Below, piece after piece: positions 1 to 5,864 of a DNA stretch of 8,668 nt (its first letter is position 1; each line of letters opens with the position of its first letter). The notes under the pieces were generated by a model, which worked only from the letters and a program-made list of their open reading frames with translations, ran no database searches and was not told the origin of the DNA. This stretch comes from an uncultured Amylibacter sp. (GTDB lineage: Bacteria; Pseudomonadota; Alphaproteobacteria; Rhodobacterales; Rhodobacteraceae): positions 1-8,668 of the forward strand of contig CALLAV010000295.1 in NCBI GenBank assembly GCA_938001995.1. The letters are read 5' to 3'. The translations under genes and the position numbers were made by a program.

Positions 1-423
1 ACCTGGGTCAATCTTGCGCCCAGGGGCCATATCTGAATGCCCGATCACGCGTTCTGGCTGAATATCAAAGTCACGCATCACCCGCGAAAGTTCGCGTTCT
101 AACGCCGCCATCTGCGGCTCTGGAAATTCGGGCGCATCACTGTCTGGCCCTTTGTTGGCTAACTCGAACCCGATGGAGTGCGAATTCACATCCCTGACCC
201 AACCCCATTGCCCAGCGCCTGCATGCCATGCACGATCCGTATCAGCGACCAATTGGGTCACGGTCCCATCTTCGGCGATCACATAATGGGCCGAAACTTC
301 GGCGCTCGGTTCACACAGACGTTCAATCGCCGCCTCGGCAGTGTCCATCGCCGTATAGTGCAGCACAACCATATCGGGCGGCAGCCCGTGTTTGCGTGGG
401 CCACAGTTCGGCGATGATGGCAT
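1..423 (-). CDS. N-acetylmuramoyl-L-alanine amidase, AmpD/AmiD type (Amidase_2), C-terminus cut by window edge
   Basis: Zinc amidase that cleaves the bond between N-acetylmuramic acid and the L-alanine of the peptide stem, used in peptidoglycan turnover or recycling. 141 residues are visible. The family zinc ligands are recognisable: His22 in VVLHYTAM, His129 in GHSDMAPGRK and Asp139 in KIDPG, with the catalytic Lys137 two residues before Asp139. The glutamate of the SIGFELAN segment is also present, as is a VSAHYVI stretch typical of the family. No signal peptide is visible at this start, which favours a cytoplasmic recycling enzyme (AmpD-like), although the sequence style also resembles AmiD. 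The ATG shares one base with the stop codon of the upstream lipoprotein gene (TAATG) and has only a weak Shine-Dalgarno, so translation is probably coupled. The family is certain; the AmpD versus AmiD role is not. Confidence 0.93.
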   Translation of the reverse strand, partial: MPSSPNCGPRKHGLPPDMVVLHYTAMDTAEAAIERLCEPSAEVSAHYVIAEDGTVTQLVADTDRAWHAGAGQWGWVRDVNSHSIGFELANKGPDSDAPEFPEPQMAALERELSRVMRDFDIQPERVIGHSDMAPGRKIDPG

Positions 424-1079
424 TAGCTTTCTGTAGAGGGAAGATCTGTAACCGTCGGCGTCGCAGGCGTTGCTTCGACGTTTTGCAACAGGCTGCGGTA
501 TATGTCAGGGTTCCAACCACAGGCATAGCCGTCGCCGTCCCCATCCAAACGCTTGCGATCCTTGGCAGGACCGCCAGATTTCAGAAACTCGCGCTGCGCC
601 CCATCTGGGTCGTTGCGATAGCGGCCACAGCCACCTGATCCTGAAAAGCGGCGGAATTTCTTTGTTCCAACGGCATGTTTTTGTGACAACGCATAGGCGG
701 CGAGGTTGACACCCTGCCCTCTGCGCGTTGGCAAGGCTTCAGGTTCAATCACCGTATAGGTCTGTTTTAACGCAGCCAGTTTGGCAGCATCAGATGCGAT
801 GGTCTCTTGCTGGGTCACGACCTTGAAATCTTGTGTCCGGGAGATAGACGCATTTTCCGTCACAACAGGCTGGGCCGCTGTCGCTGTTCCATCCGCAGGC
901 AATTGAACCGTCTGACCTGCACCTGTTTCAGCGGTGCGCAAGCGGTTGTTTTCAGCCTGCAACGCAGATGGGTCAGGCGTAATATTGTCAAAATACTGAT
1001 CCTGATCATTTGGCACTTGTGGCGCAGCACAGGCTACCAGAACGCTACACGTCATAATCGATGCAAAAATCGCCCGCAT
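423..1079 (-). CDS. Lipoprotein with C-terminal excalibur-like calcium-binding domain
   Basis: A 218-residue exported protein of unknown role. Residues 1-17 form a lipoprotein signal (MRAIFASIMTCSVLVAC) with lipobox LVAC and lipidated Cys17. Residues 18-140 are a low-complexity, Gln/Thr/Ala-rich stretch that I do not recognise. The C-terminal part (about 146-189) matches the excalibur pattern: Cys151, then an acidic calcium-loop LDGDGDGYAC (Asp179, Asp181, Asp183) ending in Cys187; the two cysteines probably form a disulfide. This start is chosen because it begins the signal peptide and has AGAGG-type Shine-Dalgarno (AAGAGGT) about 6 nt upstream. A longer in-frame start at 1145 would run into gatA and bury the signal peptide. 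It lies 31 nt after gatA and overlaps the amidase gene by one base, suggesting an envelope or cell-wall function with that amidase (inference). Confidence 0.88.
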   Translation of the reverse strand: MRAIFASIMTCSVLVACAAPQVPNDQDQYFDNITPDPSALQAENNRLRTAETGAGQTVQLPADGTATAAQPVVTENASISRTQDFKVVTQQETIASDAAKLAALKQTYTVIEPEALPTRRGQGVNLAAYALSQKHAVGTKKFRRFSGSGGCGRYRNDPDGAQREFLKSGGPAKDRKRLDGDGDGYACGWNPDIYRSLLQNVEATPATPTVTDLPSTES

Positions 1080-1110
1080 ATTAGACCTCTTGAGGGTTGT
1101 TTTCACCCGT

Positions 1111-2598
1111 TTACCACCATTTCGCCGCTTTGGAAACAAATCCAACGGACTGCTCCAATGCGTAGGCGGTGTTCAGCATATCCGCTTCTTCCCATGGCTT
1201 GCCGATCAGTTGCAAACCAAGCGGCAATCCCTGCGCATCCAGCCCCGCAGGCACAGATACACCTGGCAGGCCAGCCAAGTTCACAGTCACGGTAAACACA
1301 TCGTTCAGATACATCTTTACGGGATCAACGTCCTTCATCTCTCCCAAACCAAAGGCCGCAGAGGGCGTTGCAGGAGTCAGGATCGCATCTACACCCGTGG
1401 CATAAACATCCTCAAAGTCCTTCTTGATCAACGTGCGAACCCGTTGCGCTTTGCGGTAGTAGGCATCGTAAAAGCCTGCTGACAGGACATAGGCCCCGAT
1501 CATCACGCGGCGCTGCACCTCTGGGCCAAACCCTTCGGCGCGGGTGCGGGCATACATCTCGTGAATGCCTTCCCCTGCTTCCAGCTTGGCGCGGTGGCCA
1601 TATTTCACACCATCATAGCGTGCAAGGTTCGAAGACGCTTCCGCTGGAGCCAGTACATAATAGGCAGGCAACGCATATTTCGTGTGTGGCAGCGATACAT
1701 CGACGATCTCTGCCCCTGCATCGCGCAGCATGTCTGTGCCTTGCGCCCAGAGTTTTTCAATCTCGTCTGGCATGCCGTCCAAGCGGTATTCTTTCGGAAT
1801 GCCGATCTTTTTGCCCCGAATGTCGCCCGTCAGCGCCGCTTCAAAATCAGGCACAGCCAGATCAGCCGACGTACTGTCTTTGGCATCATGCCCAGAAATC
1901 GCGGACAAGAAGATCGCACTGTCTCGCACTGTTTTGGTCATTGGACCCGCCTGATCGAGCGAGGACGCAAAAGCAATCGTGCCCCAGCGTGACACACGGC
2001 CATAGGTTGGCTTTACGCCCACAATCCCCGTAAATGCGGCAGGCTGTCGGATAGAACCGCCCGTGTCCGTCCCTGTCGCGGCCAAGCACAAATCACCCGA
2101 CACTGCGGCAGCCGACCCACCAGAAGACCCACCAGGTGTAAGTGCCGTATCAGACCCGTCACGCCGCCAAGGGCTGACCACAGGCCCATAGGCAGACGTC
2201 TCGTTTGATGAGCCCATTGCGAACTCATCCATGTTCAATTTGCCGAGCATAACAGCCCCTGCATCCCACAATTTTGCGGTCACAGTGCTTTCGTACTCAG
2301 GCTTAAACCCAGACAGAATGTTTGACGCCGCTTGGGACTCCACACCTTTGGTGCAGAACAAATCCTTAATCCCCAATGGAATACCGCACATGTCAGGCGC
2401 ATCCCCTGCCGCAATCCGCGCATCCGCTGCCGCAGCTTGATCGAGCGCGGCTTCGGGCGTTTTCACAGAATATGCGTTCAGCGCATCAGACGCAGCAACA
2501 GCCGCGTTACAGGCTTCGGTCAACTCTACGGATGAAATCTCTTTGGCCCGCAGCTTGTCGCGTGCATCGGCAATGGTCAGTGTGTTCAACTCGGACAT
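1111..2598 (-). CDS. gatA: Aspartyl/glutamyl-tRNA(Asn/Gln) amidotransferase subunit A
   Basis: Glutaminase subunit of GatCAB, which converts mischarged Glu-tRNA(Gln) and/or Asp-tRNA(Asn) to the correct aminoacyl-tRNA in the cytoplasm. It hydrolyses glutamine and the ammonia passes to GatB. The 495-residue length is normal for the family. The amidase-signature Ser-cisSer-Lys triad is visible: Lys78 in PLGIKDL, Ser158 in [12 protein letters not shown] and nucleophile Ser182 in [13 protein letters not shown], with the family's 24-residue spacing between the serines. The ATG follows the gatC stop by 4 nt, with a GGAG Shine-Dalgarno overlapping the end of gatC 7 nt upstream. gatB is not in this window; in many alphaproteobacteria it is encoded apart. 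I am very sure of this call. Confidence 0.98.
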   Translation of the reverse strand: MSELNTLTIADARDKLRAKEISSVELTEACNAAVAASDALNAYSVKTPEAALDQAAAADARIAAGDAPDMCGIPLGIKDLFCTKGVESQAASNILSGFKPEYESTVTAKLWDAGAVMLGKLNMDEFAMGSSNETSAYGPVVSPWRRDGSDTALTPGGSSGGSAAAVSGDLCLAATGTDTGGSIRQPAAFTGIVGVKPTYGRVSRWGTIAFASSLDQAGPMTKTVRDSAIFLSAISGHDAKDSTSADLAVPDFEAALTGDIRGKKIGIPKEYRLDGMPDEIEKLWAQGTDMLRDAGAEIVDVSLPHTKYALPAYYVLAPAEASSNLARYDGVKYGHRAKLEAGEGIHEMYARTRAEGFGPEVQRRVMIGAYVLSAGFYDAYYRKAQRVRTLIKKDFEDVYATGVDAILTPATPSAAFGLGEMKDVDPVKMYLNDVFTVTVNLAGLPGVSVPAGLDAQGLPLGLQLIGKPWEEADMLNTAYALEQSVGFVSKAAKWW

Positions 2599-2602
2599 GA
2601 TC

Positions 2603-2890
2603 TTACTCCACTACCTTTGGCACAGCGAAAAAGCCTTCGCGTGCGTCTGGCGCATTCTTCAACACAGCCGCTTGCTGGTCCCCATCCGTCACCACATCTG
2701 CGCGGCGTGGCAAACGCATTGGTGTCACGGATGTCATCGGCTCCACGCCGTCCACATCCACCTCGTTCAACTGTTCCATGAACCCCAGAATGCCATTCAG
2801 CTCGCCCGCCAAATGCTCCAACTGGTCGTCGGCAACTTCGATACGGGCCAAATGCGCAACGCGCCGTGCGGTTTCTTTGTCAATCGACAT
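2603..2890 (-). CDS. gatC: Aspartyl/glutamyl-tRNA(Asn/Gln) amidotransferase subunit C
   Basis: Small structural subunit that wraps around GatA and stabilises the GatA-GatB assembly. It has 95 residues, the usual size. It shows the typical N-terminal helix pattern ([19 protein letters not shown]), the central [21 protein letters not shown] segment (residues about 31-51) and the conserved C-terminal [19 protein letters not shown]. It is the first gene of the gatC-gatA pair; gatA begins 4 nt after its stop. The Shine-Dalgarno is weak (AAGAG about 10 nt from the ATG). A candidate promoter lies in the 104 bp separating it from tadA, so gatCA can be expressed independently of tadA, although readthrough is also possible since I see no convincing terminator after tadA. 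Confidence 0.97.
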   Translation of the reverse strand: MSIDKETARRVAHLARIEVADDQLEHLAGELNGILGFMEQLNEVDVDGVEPMTSVTPMRLPRRADVVTDGDQQAAVLKNAPDAREGFFAVPKVVE

Positions 2891-2915
2891 GGGTGTTCAC
2901 TCTTTTGATCAAACG

Positions 2916-2944
2916 ATAATTTCAGCCCAAGCATGTACCGTCAC
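2916..2944 (-). promoter_or_regulatory. Candidate promoter for gatC
   Basis: On the minus strand GTGACG (2944-2939) is followed after 17 nt by AATTAT (2921-2916); each hexamer matches the sigma-70 consensus at 4 of 6 positions. The transcript would start near 2909, inside a 10-bp palindrome TTTGATCAAA (2904-2913), leaving a leader of about 19 nt before the gatC ATG. This is pattern reading only; such matches are common by chance. Confidence 0.3.
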
Positions 2945-2994
2945 GGCCTCGCCAAGACAACCCACAGGGCGGTTTCTTTTGTCCCAAAAAACTC

Positions 2995-3441
2995 TTAGCG
3001 TTTTGCCGCAAAAAACGACACCAACAGATCAGAGGCCTCCACCTCGCGCAGTCCATCGTAAACCTCCGGCACGTGATGGCACTGGGGATGATCAAACACC
3101 CGCGCCCCTTGGGCCACACCGCCAGATTTTGGATCACCCGCCCCGTAATACAGCCGCGCAATCCGCGCATTGGAAATGGCCGCAGCGCACATCGGGCACG
3201 GCTCCAACGTCACGTATAAATATGCTCCCGACAACCGCTCAGCGCCCTCTGCCGCACAGGCAGCGCGAATGGCCAGCACTTCCGCATGAGCCGTTGGATC
3301 GTTCAATTCCCGCGTTCGGTTGCCCGCCACGGCCAAAACAACGCCGTCGCGTACAACCACAGCACCCACTGGTACTTCGCCGCGGTCCGCCGCCGCACGC
3401 GCCTGATCCAGCGCCTGATCCATATAAGATGTAAATTCCAT
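2995..3441 (-). CDS. tadA: tRNA-specific adenosine deaminase (A34 to inosine)
   Basis: Deaminates adenosine at the wobble position 34 of tRNA(Arg)ACG to inosine, allowing decoding of CGU/CGC/CGA codons. It has 148 residues, typical for bacterial TadA. The cytidine-deaminase fold motifs are complete: HAE with zinc ligand His52 and proton-shuttling Glu54, and PCPMC with zinc ligands Cys82 and Cys85. The TadA-typical [14 protein letters not shown] and [11 protein letters not shown] segments are present. The ATG at 3441 gives a normal N-terminus; a second ATG at 3423 (Met7) is possible but would remove part of helix 1. The gene is divergent from the RluB-type gene, with only 63 bp between the two starts, so their promoters must be packed together or overlap. 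Confidence 0.97.
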   Translation of the reverse strand: MEFTSYMDQALDQARAAADRGEVPVGAVVVRDGVVLAVAGNRTRELNDPTAHAEVLAIRAACAAEGAERLSGAYLYVTLEPCPMCAAAISNARIARLYYGAGDPKSGGVAQGARVFDHPQCHHVPEVYDGLREVEASDLLVSFFAAKR

Positions 3442-3468
3442 TACATCCGCTTACCCCGCCCGCTTCCC

Positions 3469-3498
3469 TTGGACAAGCAGGACAAACCTGCCTATAGC
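3469..3498 (+). promoter_or_regulatory. Candidate promoter of the RluB-type gene, possibly giving a leaderless mRNA
   Basis: TTGGAC (3469-3474) and TATAGC (3493-3498) are separated by 18 nt. Six bases separate the -10 box from the ATG at 3505, so transcription would start at or next to the A of the start codon. No Shine-Dalgarno is present upstream of the ATG (the preceding bases are GCAGCCCC). Between the two boxes sits a perfect 5-bp inverted repeat, GCAGG (3477-3481) and CCTGC (3487-3491), which could be an operator. This is inference from pattern alone. Confidence 0.4.
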
Positions 3499-3504
3499 AG
3501 CCCC

Positions 3505-4332
3505 ATGACCAACAAACTCCCAGACAGCGGCGAACGCATCGCCAAATTTCTTTCCCGCGCAGGGGTCGCCTCGCGCCGTGAAGTGGAACGCATGATTGAC
3601 GCAGGCCGCATCACGCTGAACGGTCAACCGCTGACGACCCCCGCGATCAAAGTGTCCGAATCTGACGACATCACGGTGGACGGCAAACCTGTTGGCGCAA
3701 AACAACCCGCCAAAGTCTGGCTTTACAACAAACCCCTTGGCCTTGTGACCACAGATCGCGATGAAAAGGGCCGCAAAACCGTGTTTGACGATCTGCCAGA
3801 CACCCTGCCCCGCGTCATGTCGGTTGGGCGGCTCGACCTGAATTCCGAAGGCCTGCTGTTGCTAACCAATGACGGCGAGCTAAAGCGCAAGCTGGAATTG
3901 CCATCAACAGGTTGGGTGCGAAAATACCGCGTGCGCGTCAAAGGCAACCCGACCGAAGACAGCCTAGACCCCATCCGCAAAGGCGTCACCGTCGACGGCG
4001 AACGCTTTCAGCCCATGCAAATCAGCATCGACAAAATTCAGGGCGCGAATGCATGGCTGACCATCGCCTTGCGCGAAGGCAAAAACCGCGAAATCCGCCG
4101 TGCAGTGGAAACCGTTGGCTTGACTGTAAACCGTCTAATCCGCATTTCGTATGGCCCCTTCCAATTGAACGCCTTGAAATCAGGCGAAGTGGAAGAAGTG
4201 CGCGGCAAAGTGCTGCGCGACCAACTGGGGATCGCGCCACCAGAAACACATGCCGTCAAGAAACCTTCCCGAAAAATATCGAGAAAGCCGCGAAATGCGG
4301 CACCATCAAAGTCAAAGCCGAAACGGCGCTGA
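3505..4332 (+). CDS. rluB: Pseudouridine synthase, RsuA/RluB family (23S rRNA)
   Basis: Isomerises a specific uridine in rRNA to pseudouridine; by sequence style it is closest to RluB (23S rRNA, helix 80 region), though RluE/RluF/RsuA relatives share the fold. It has 275 residues from this ATG. An S4 RNA-binding domain covers about residues 9-56 ([21 protein letters not shown]), followed by the synthase domain with catalytic Asp111 in [19 protein letters not shown] and the conserved [16 protein letters not shown] segment. The C-terminus (about 252-275) is a Lys/Arg-rich tail, as is common in RluB. The start was chosen by homology to the S4 N-terminus; upstream in-frame codons back to 3286 lie over tadA and are not family-like. 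Its stop abuts the cold-shock gene stop with no gap. Confidence 0.93.
   Translation: MTNKLPDSGERIAKFLSRAGVASRREVERMIDAGRITLNGQPLTTPAIKVSESDDITVDGKPVGAKQPAKVWLYNKPLGLVTTDRDEKGRKTVFDDLPDTLPRVMSVGRLDLNSEGLLLLTNDGELKRKLELPSTGWVRKYRVRVKGNPTEDSLDPIRKGVTVDGERFQPMQISIDKIQGANAWLTIALREGKNREIRRAVETVGLTVNRLIRISYGPFQLNALKSGEVEEVRGKVLRDQLGIAPPETHAVKKPSRKISRKPRNAAPSKSKPKRR
4281..4301 (-). terminator. Candidate terminator of the cold-shock gene, inside the 3' end of rluB
   Basis: On the minus strand a GC-rich hairpin GCCGC-ATTTC-GCGGC (4301-4287) lies 31 nt past the cold-shock stop codon and is followed by TTTCTC and then, after a short break, five T's. The stem is only 5 bp and the T-tract is interrupted, so this is a moderate candidate. 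It sits within rluB coding sequence, as it must, because the two genes abut. Confidence 0.35.
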
Positions 4333-4542
4333 TTATTCTGTCAGCGTGATGTTTCCAGCCATCTGACGTCCATCCACGCCATCGACCATTTCAAATTCAA
4401 TCGGTTGATTGTTTTCAAGCGTTTGTAAACCAGACGCTTGGACTTGAGAAATGTGAACAAAAATGTCTTTTCCGCCACCTTCAGGCTCAATGAAACCGTA
4501 CCCCTTATCGGCGTTGAACCATTTGACCATACCTTTGGCCAT
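4333..4542 (-). CDS. Cold-shock protein (CspA family)
   Basis: A single cold-shock domain protein of 69 residues that binds single-stranded RNA/DNA and acts as an RNA chaperone. RNP1 is seen as KGYGFIEP (residues 13-20) and RNP2 as DIFVHIS (26-32), preceded by the standard GMVKWFNADKG start. The length is normal for the family. The Shine-Dalgarno AAGGGA lies about 8 nt before the ATG. A further AAGG sits only 2 nt from the ATG and is too close to be the main site. The gene is divergent from terC and convergent with rluB. Whether it is cold-induced cannot be told from sequence, but a leader of roughly 70 nt is likely if the promoter candidate upstream is right. Confidence 0.97.
   Translation of the reverse strand: MAKGMVKWFNADKGYGFIEPEGGGKDIFVHISQVQASGLQTLENNQPIEFEMVDGVDGRQMAGNITLTE
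4416..4440. repeat. Inverted repeat inside the cold-shock gene
   Basis: CAAGCGTTTG (4416-4425) and CAGACGCTTG (4431-4440) can pair as a 10-bp stem with one G-U pair around the 5-nt loop TAAAC in plus-strand RNA, that is, in any rluB transcript reading through. In the sense (minus-strand) cold-shock mRNA the same arms form 7 bp, then an A-C mismatch and 2 bp. It overlaps codons for about residues 35-43. Confidence 0.4.
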
Positions 4543-4615
4543 AGCCTTATTCCCTTCGCATTAAACCGCCACACAATTGCGGCAGCTTTCGCGCAAGGCC
4601 ATATCAGGGCGCCAG

Positions 4616-4643
4616 AACATAAATTGCAGCTCATAGGCGTCAC
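4616..4643 (-). promoter_or_regulatory. Candidate promoter for the cold-shock gene
   Basis: On the minus strand GTGACG (4643-4638) and TATGTT (4621-4616) are 16 nt apart, each matching the sigma-70 consensus at 4 of 6 bases. Transcription would start near 4609, giving a leader of about 67 nt. The perfect inverted repeat at 4646-4666 ends 2 bp upstream of the -35 box, a usual place for a regulator site. Confidence 0.27.
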
Positions 4644-4645
4644 TC

Positions 4646-4666
4646 GAAATGACCCTACGTCATTTC
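4646..4666. promoter_or_regulatory. Perfect 8-bp inverted repeat in the csp/terC divergent region (possible operator)
   Basis: GAAATGAC (4646-4653) and GTCATTTC (4659-4666) are perfect reverse complements around the 5-bp spacer CCTAC. The arrangement TGAC-N5-GTCA is typical of a dimeric regulator's binding site. No T-tract follows on either strand, which argues against a terminator. The factor is unknown, and no regulator gene is present in the window. Confidence 0.45.
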
Positions 4667-4737
4667 AGCCTAGCGGATGGAGTGATTCCCGCAAAATAGA
4701 AAGATTAGCGCGATTCTAAGCCCTTAGCGGGGGGCGC

Positions 4738-4766
4738 TTGCCCTTTCTGCATGTGTTGGGCTAAAT
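4738..4766 (+). promoter_or_regulatory. Candidate promoter for terC
   Basis: TTGCCC (4738-4743) is followed after 17 nt by CTAAAT (4761-4766). The -35 keeps the TTG core and the -10 is weak. Transcription would begin around 4773, giving a leader of about 32 nt that contains the Shine-Dalgarno AAGGGG (4789-4794). An alternative is a start further upstream that would include the inverted repeat AGCGC/GCGCT (4707-4738). Confidence 0.28.
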
Positions 4767-4804
4767 GCGGCGCAAATGGCATCCGAAAAAGGGGAACATG
4801 CGTG

Positions 4805-5620
4805 ATGGCTGATTTACTGACGATTGAAAACCTCGCCAACTTGGGCGTTTTGATCTTTTTGCAGGCGGTCTTGGGTTTTGACAACTTGCTCTACATCTCA
4901 ATCGAGAGCCAACGCGCGCCCAAAGAATACCAAAAACGGGTGCGGTTCTGGGGCATCATCATTGCCGTTGCTTTGCGTGTCGTGCTGCTGTTCACCATGA
5001 TCCAGCTGATCGACGCGCTCAAAGATCCGTTCTACATCTTTGATTATCCAGGCATCATTACAGGCGGCGTCAACTTTTCGACCGTTGTGTTCATCTTTGG
5101 CGGTATTTTCATCATGTACACCGCTTTTAAAGAGATCACGCATATGCTTACGATACATGAACTTGGTCATGACGCTGAAGGCAAGTCAGGCAAGTCTGCG
5201 CGCCAAGTGGTCATGCTTATCGTGCTGATGAACCTTATCTTCTCGTTTGATTCCATCCTCTCGGCCCTCGCGATTACGGATGTCTTCCCCGTGCTTGCCA
5301 TTGCGATCATCACGTCAGGTATCGCCATGTTGGTGCTGGCAGACGGGGTCACGAACTTCCTTAAAAAGAACCGTATGTACGAAGTTTTGGGTCTTTTCAT
5401 CCTTTTGATCGTTGGCGTTGTTCTGCTTGGTGAAGCTGGTCCAGCGGCTGCGCATGCGATGCACGACGATGATTTGCAGATCAAAATCTTCGGCTACGCT
5501 TTGTTGCCTATGTCCAAGACAACCTTCTATTTCTCGGTCATTGTGCTCGTCATGGTTGAAGTTGTGCAAACAGGTTATCAGCGCAAGCTAGCGAAAGAGC
5601 GCGAGCCAGGTGGGCACTAA
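4805..5620 (+). CDS. TerC family integral membrane protein
   Basis: Member of the TerC/Alx family of metal-handling membrane proteins, associated with tellurite resistance, manganese export or metal loading of exported proteins in different bacteria. It has 271 residues with about seven membrane helices (roughly 12-32, 48-70, 92-110, 134-157, 161-183, 192-210, 240-256). The two family acidic motifs inside helices are present: GFDN (24-27) and FSFDS (146-150). Loops carry possible metal ligands: His113, His118 and His122 in HMLTIHELGH, and HAMHDDD at 217-223. Shine-Dalgarno AAGGGG (4789-4794) is 10 nt before this ATG; a GTG directly before it (4802) would be spaced 7 nt, so either may be used. 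The downstream XpaC/TelA genes suggest a shared envelope or metal-stress role. The transported ion cannot be read from the sequence. Confidence 0.93.
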   Translation: MADLLTIENLANLGVLIFLQAVLGFDNLLYISIESQRAPKEYQKRVRFWGIIIAVALRVVLLFTMIQLIDALKDPFYIFDYPGIITGGVNFSTVVFIFGGIFIMYTAFKEITHMLTIHELGHDAEGKSGKSARQVVMLIVLMNLIFSFDSILSALAITDVFPVLAIAIITSGIAMLVLADGVTNFLKKNRMYEVLGLFILLIVGVVLLGEAGPAAAHAMHDDDLQIKIFGYALLPMSKTTFYFSVIVLVMVEVVQTGYQRKLAKEREPGGH

Positions 5621-5638
5621 TTGGGGGCCATAACAGCA

Positions 5639-5687
5639 GGATTTTGCTCAAATGCAGGGCGGTTTACTGCCCTGTTCTATAAAATCC
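5639..5687 (+). terminator. Nested inverted repeat after terC, probable terminator
   Basis: An inner stem CAGGGCGG (5655-5662) pairs with CTGCCCTG (5667-5674), 8 bp with one G-U and loop TTTA, and is followed by TTCTAT. An outer perfect 7-bp arm GGATTTT (5639-5645) pairs with AAAATCC (5681-5687). The inner stem with its short T-rich tail can serve as a weak intrinsic terminator of terC, 34 nt past the stop. The outer arms are not explained by a simple terminator. Confidence 0.55.
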
Positions 5688-5771
5688 GACCCTAAACCCT
5701 AGTATCCGTGCAAACGGCAACTTATATTAAGCGTCGAACGGGCAATAGCCCATGTCCTTTGGGGGAAAAGC

Positions 5772-5864
5772 GTGTCTGCACCAACTTTGCAGTGGATTTC
5801 TTACGTCATTCTGGTCGCCACCATTCTTACGGTGTCGTTCGGTAGCTGGGGAAGCCTGTCCTAA
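5772..5864 (+). CDS. Putative 30-aa single-span membrane microprotein upstream of the XpaC-type gene
   Basis: A small ORF of 30 codons starting with GTG, which I do not recognise. The peptide begins (M)SAPTLQWISYVILVATIL and ends SWGSLS. Residues about 8-24 form one hydrophobic segment long enough to cross the membrane, and there is no charged side chain in the whole peptide. Support for it being real: a purine-rich Shine-Dalgarno (GGGGGA, about 5761-5766) 5-6 nt upstream of the GTG; a stop that overlaps the next ATG by one base (TAATG), a classic coupling arrangement; and a membrane-type composition matching its membrane-protein neighbour. It fills the space before the operon. A possible -10 element TATATT (5723-5728) lies upstream without a clear -35. 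Against it: short length, GTG start and no homology I can recall. It may alternatively act mainly as a leader ORF for coupled translation. Confidence 0.6.
   Translation: MSAPTLQWISYVILVATILTVSFGSWGSLS

Noticed and set aside
1080..1145. N-terminal extension of the excalibur lipoprotein to the ATG at 1145
   Set aside because: It would overlap the end of gatA, place charged residues ahead of a perfect lipoprotein signal peptide and ignore the Shine-Dalgarno just before 1079.
1561..2033. Long plus-strand ORFs opposite gatA (for example 1561-1992)
   Set aside because: They are antisense shadows of gatA, with no recognisable domain, no Shine-Dalgarno and compositions typical of reversed coding sequence.
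2891..2994. Intrinsic terminator after tadA
   Set aside because: The only hairpin I find is a 3-bp CCC/GGG stem without a T-tract, too weak to report.
3286..3504. N-terminal extension of the RluB-type protein over tadA
   Set aside because: The added residues are the antisense of tadA and unlike the family; the S4 domain starts directly after the ATG at 3505.
4543..4804. Manganese riboswitch (yybP-ykoY) upstream of terC
   Set aside because: I looked for the conserved core sequences of that riboswitch and did not see them; only simple inverted repeats are present. A covariance search would be decisive.
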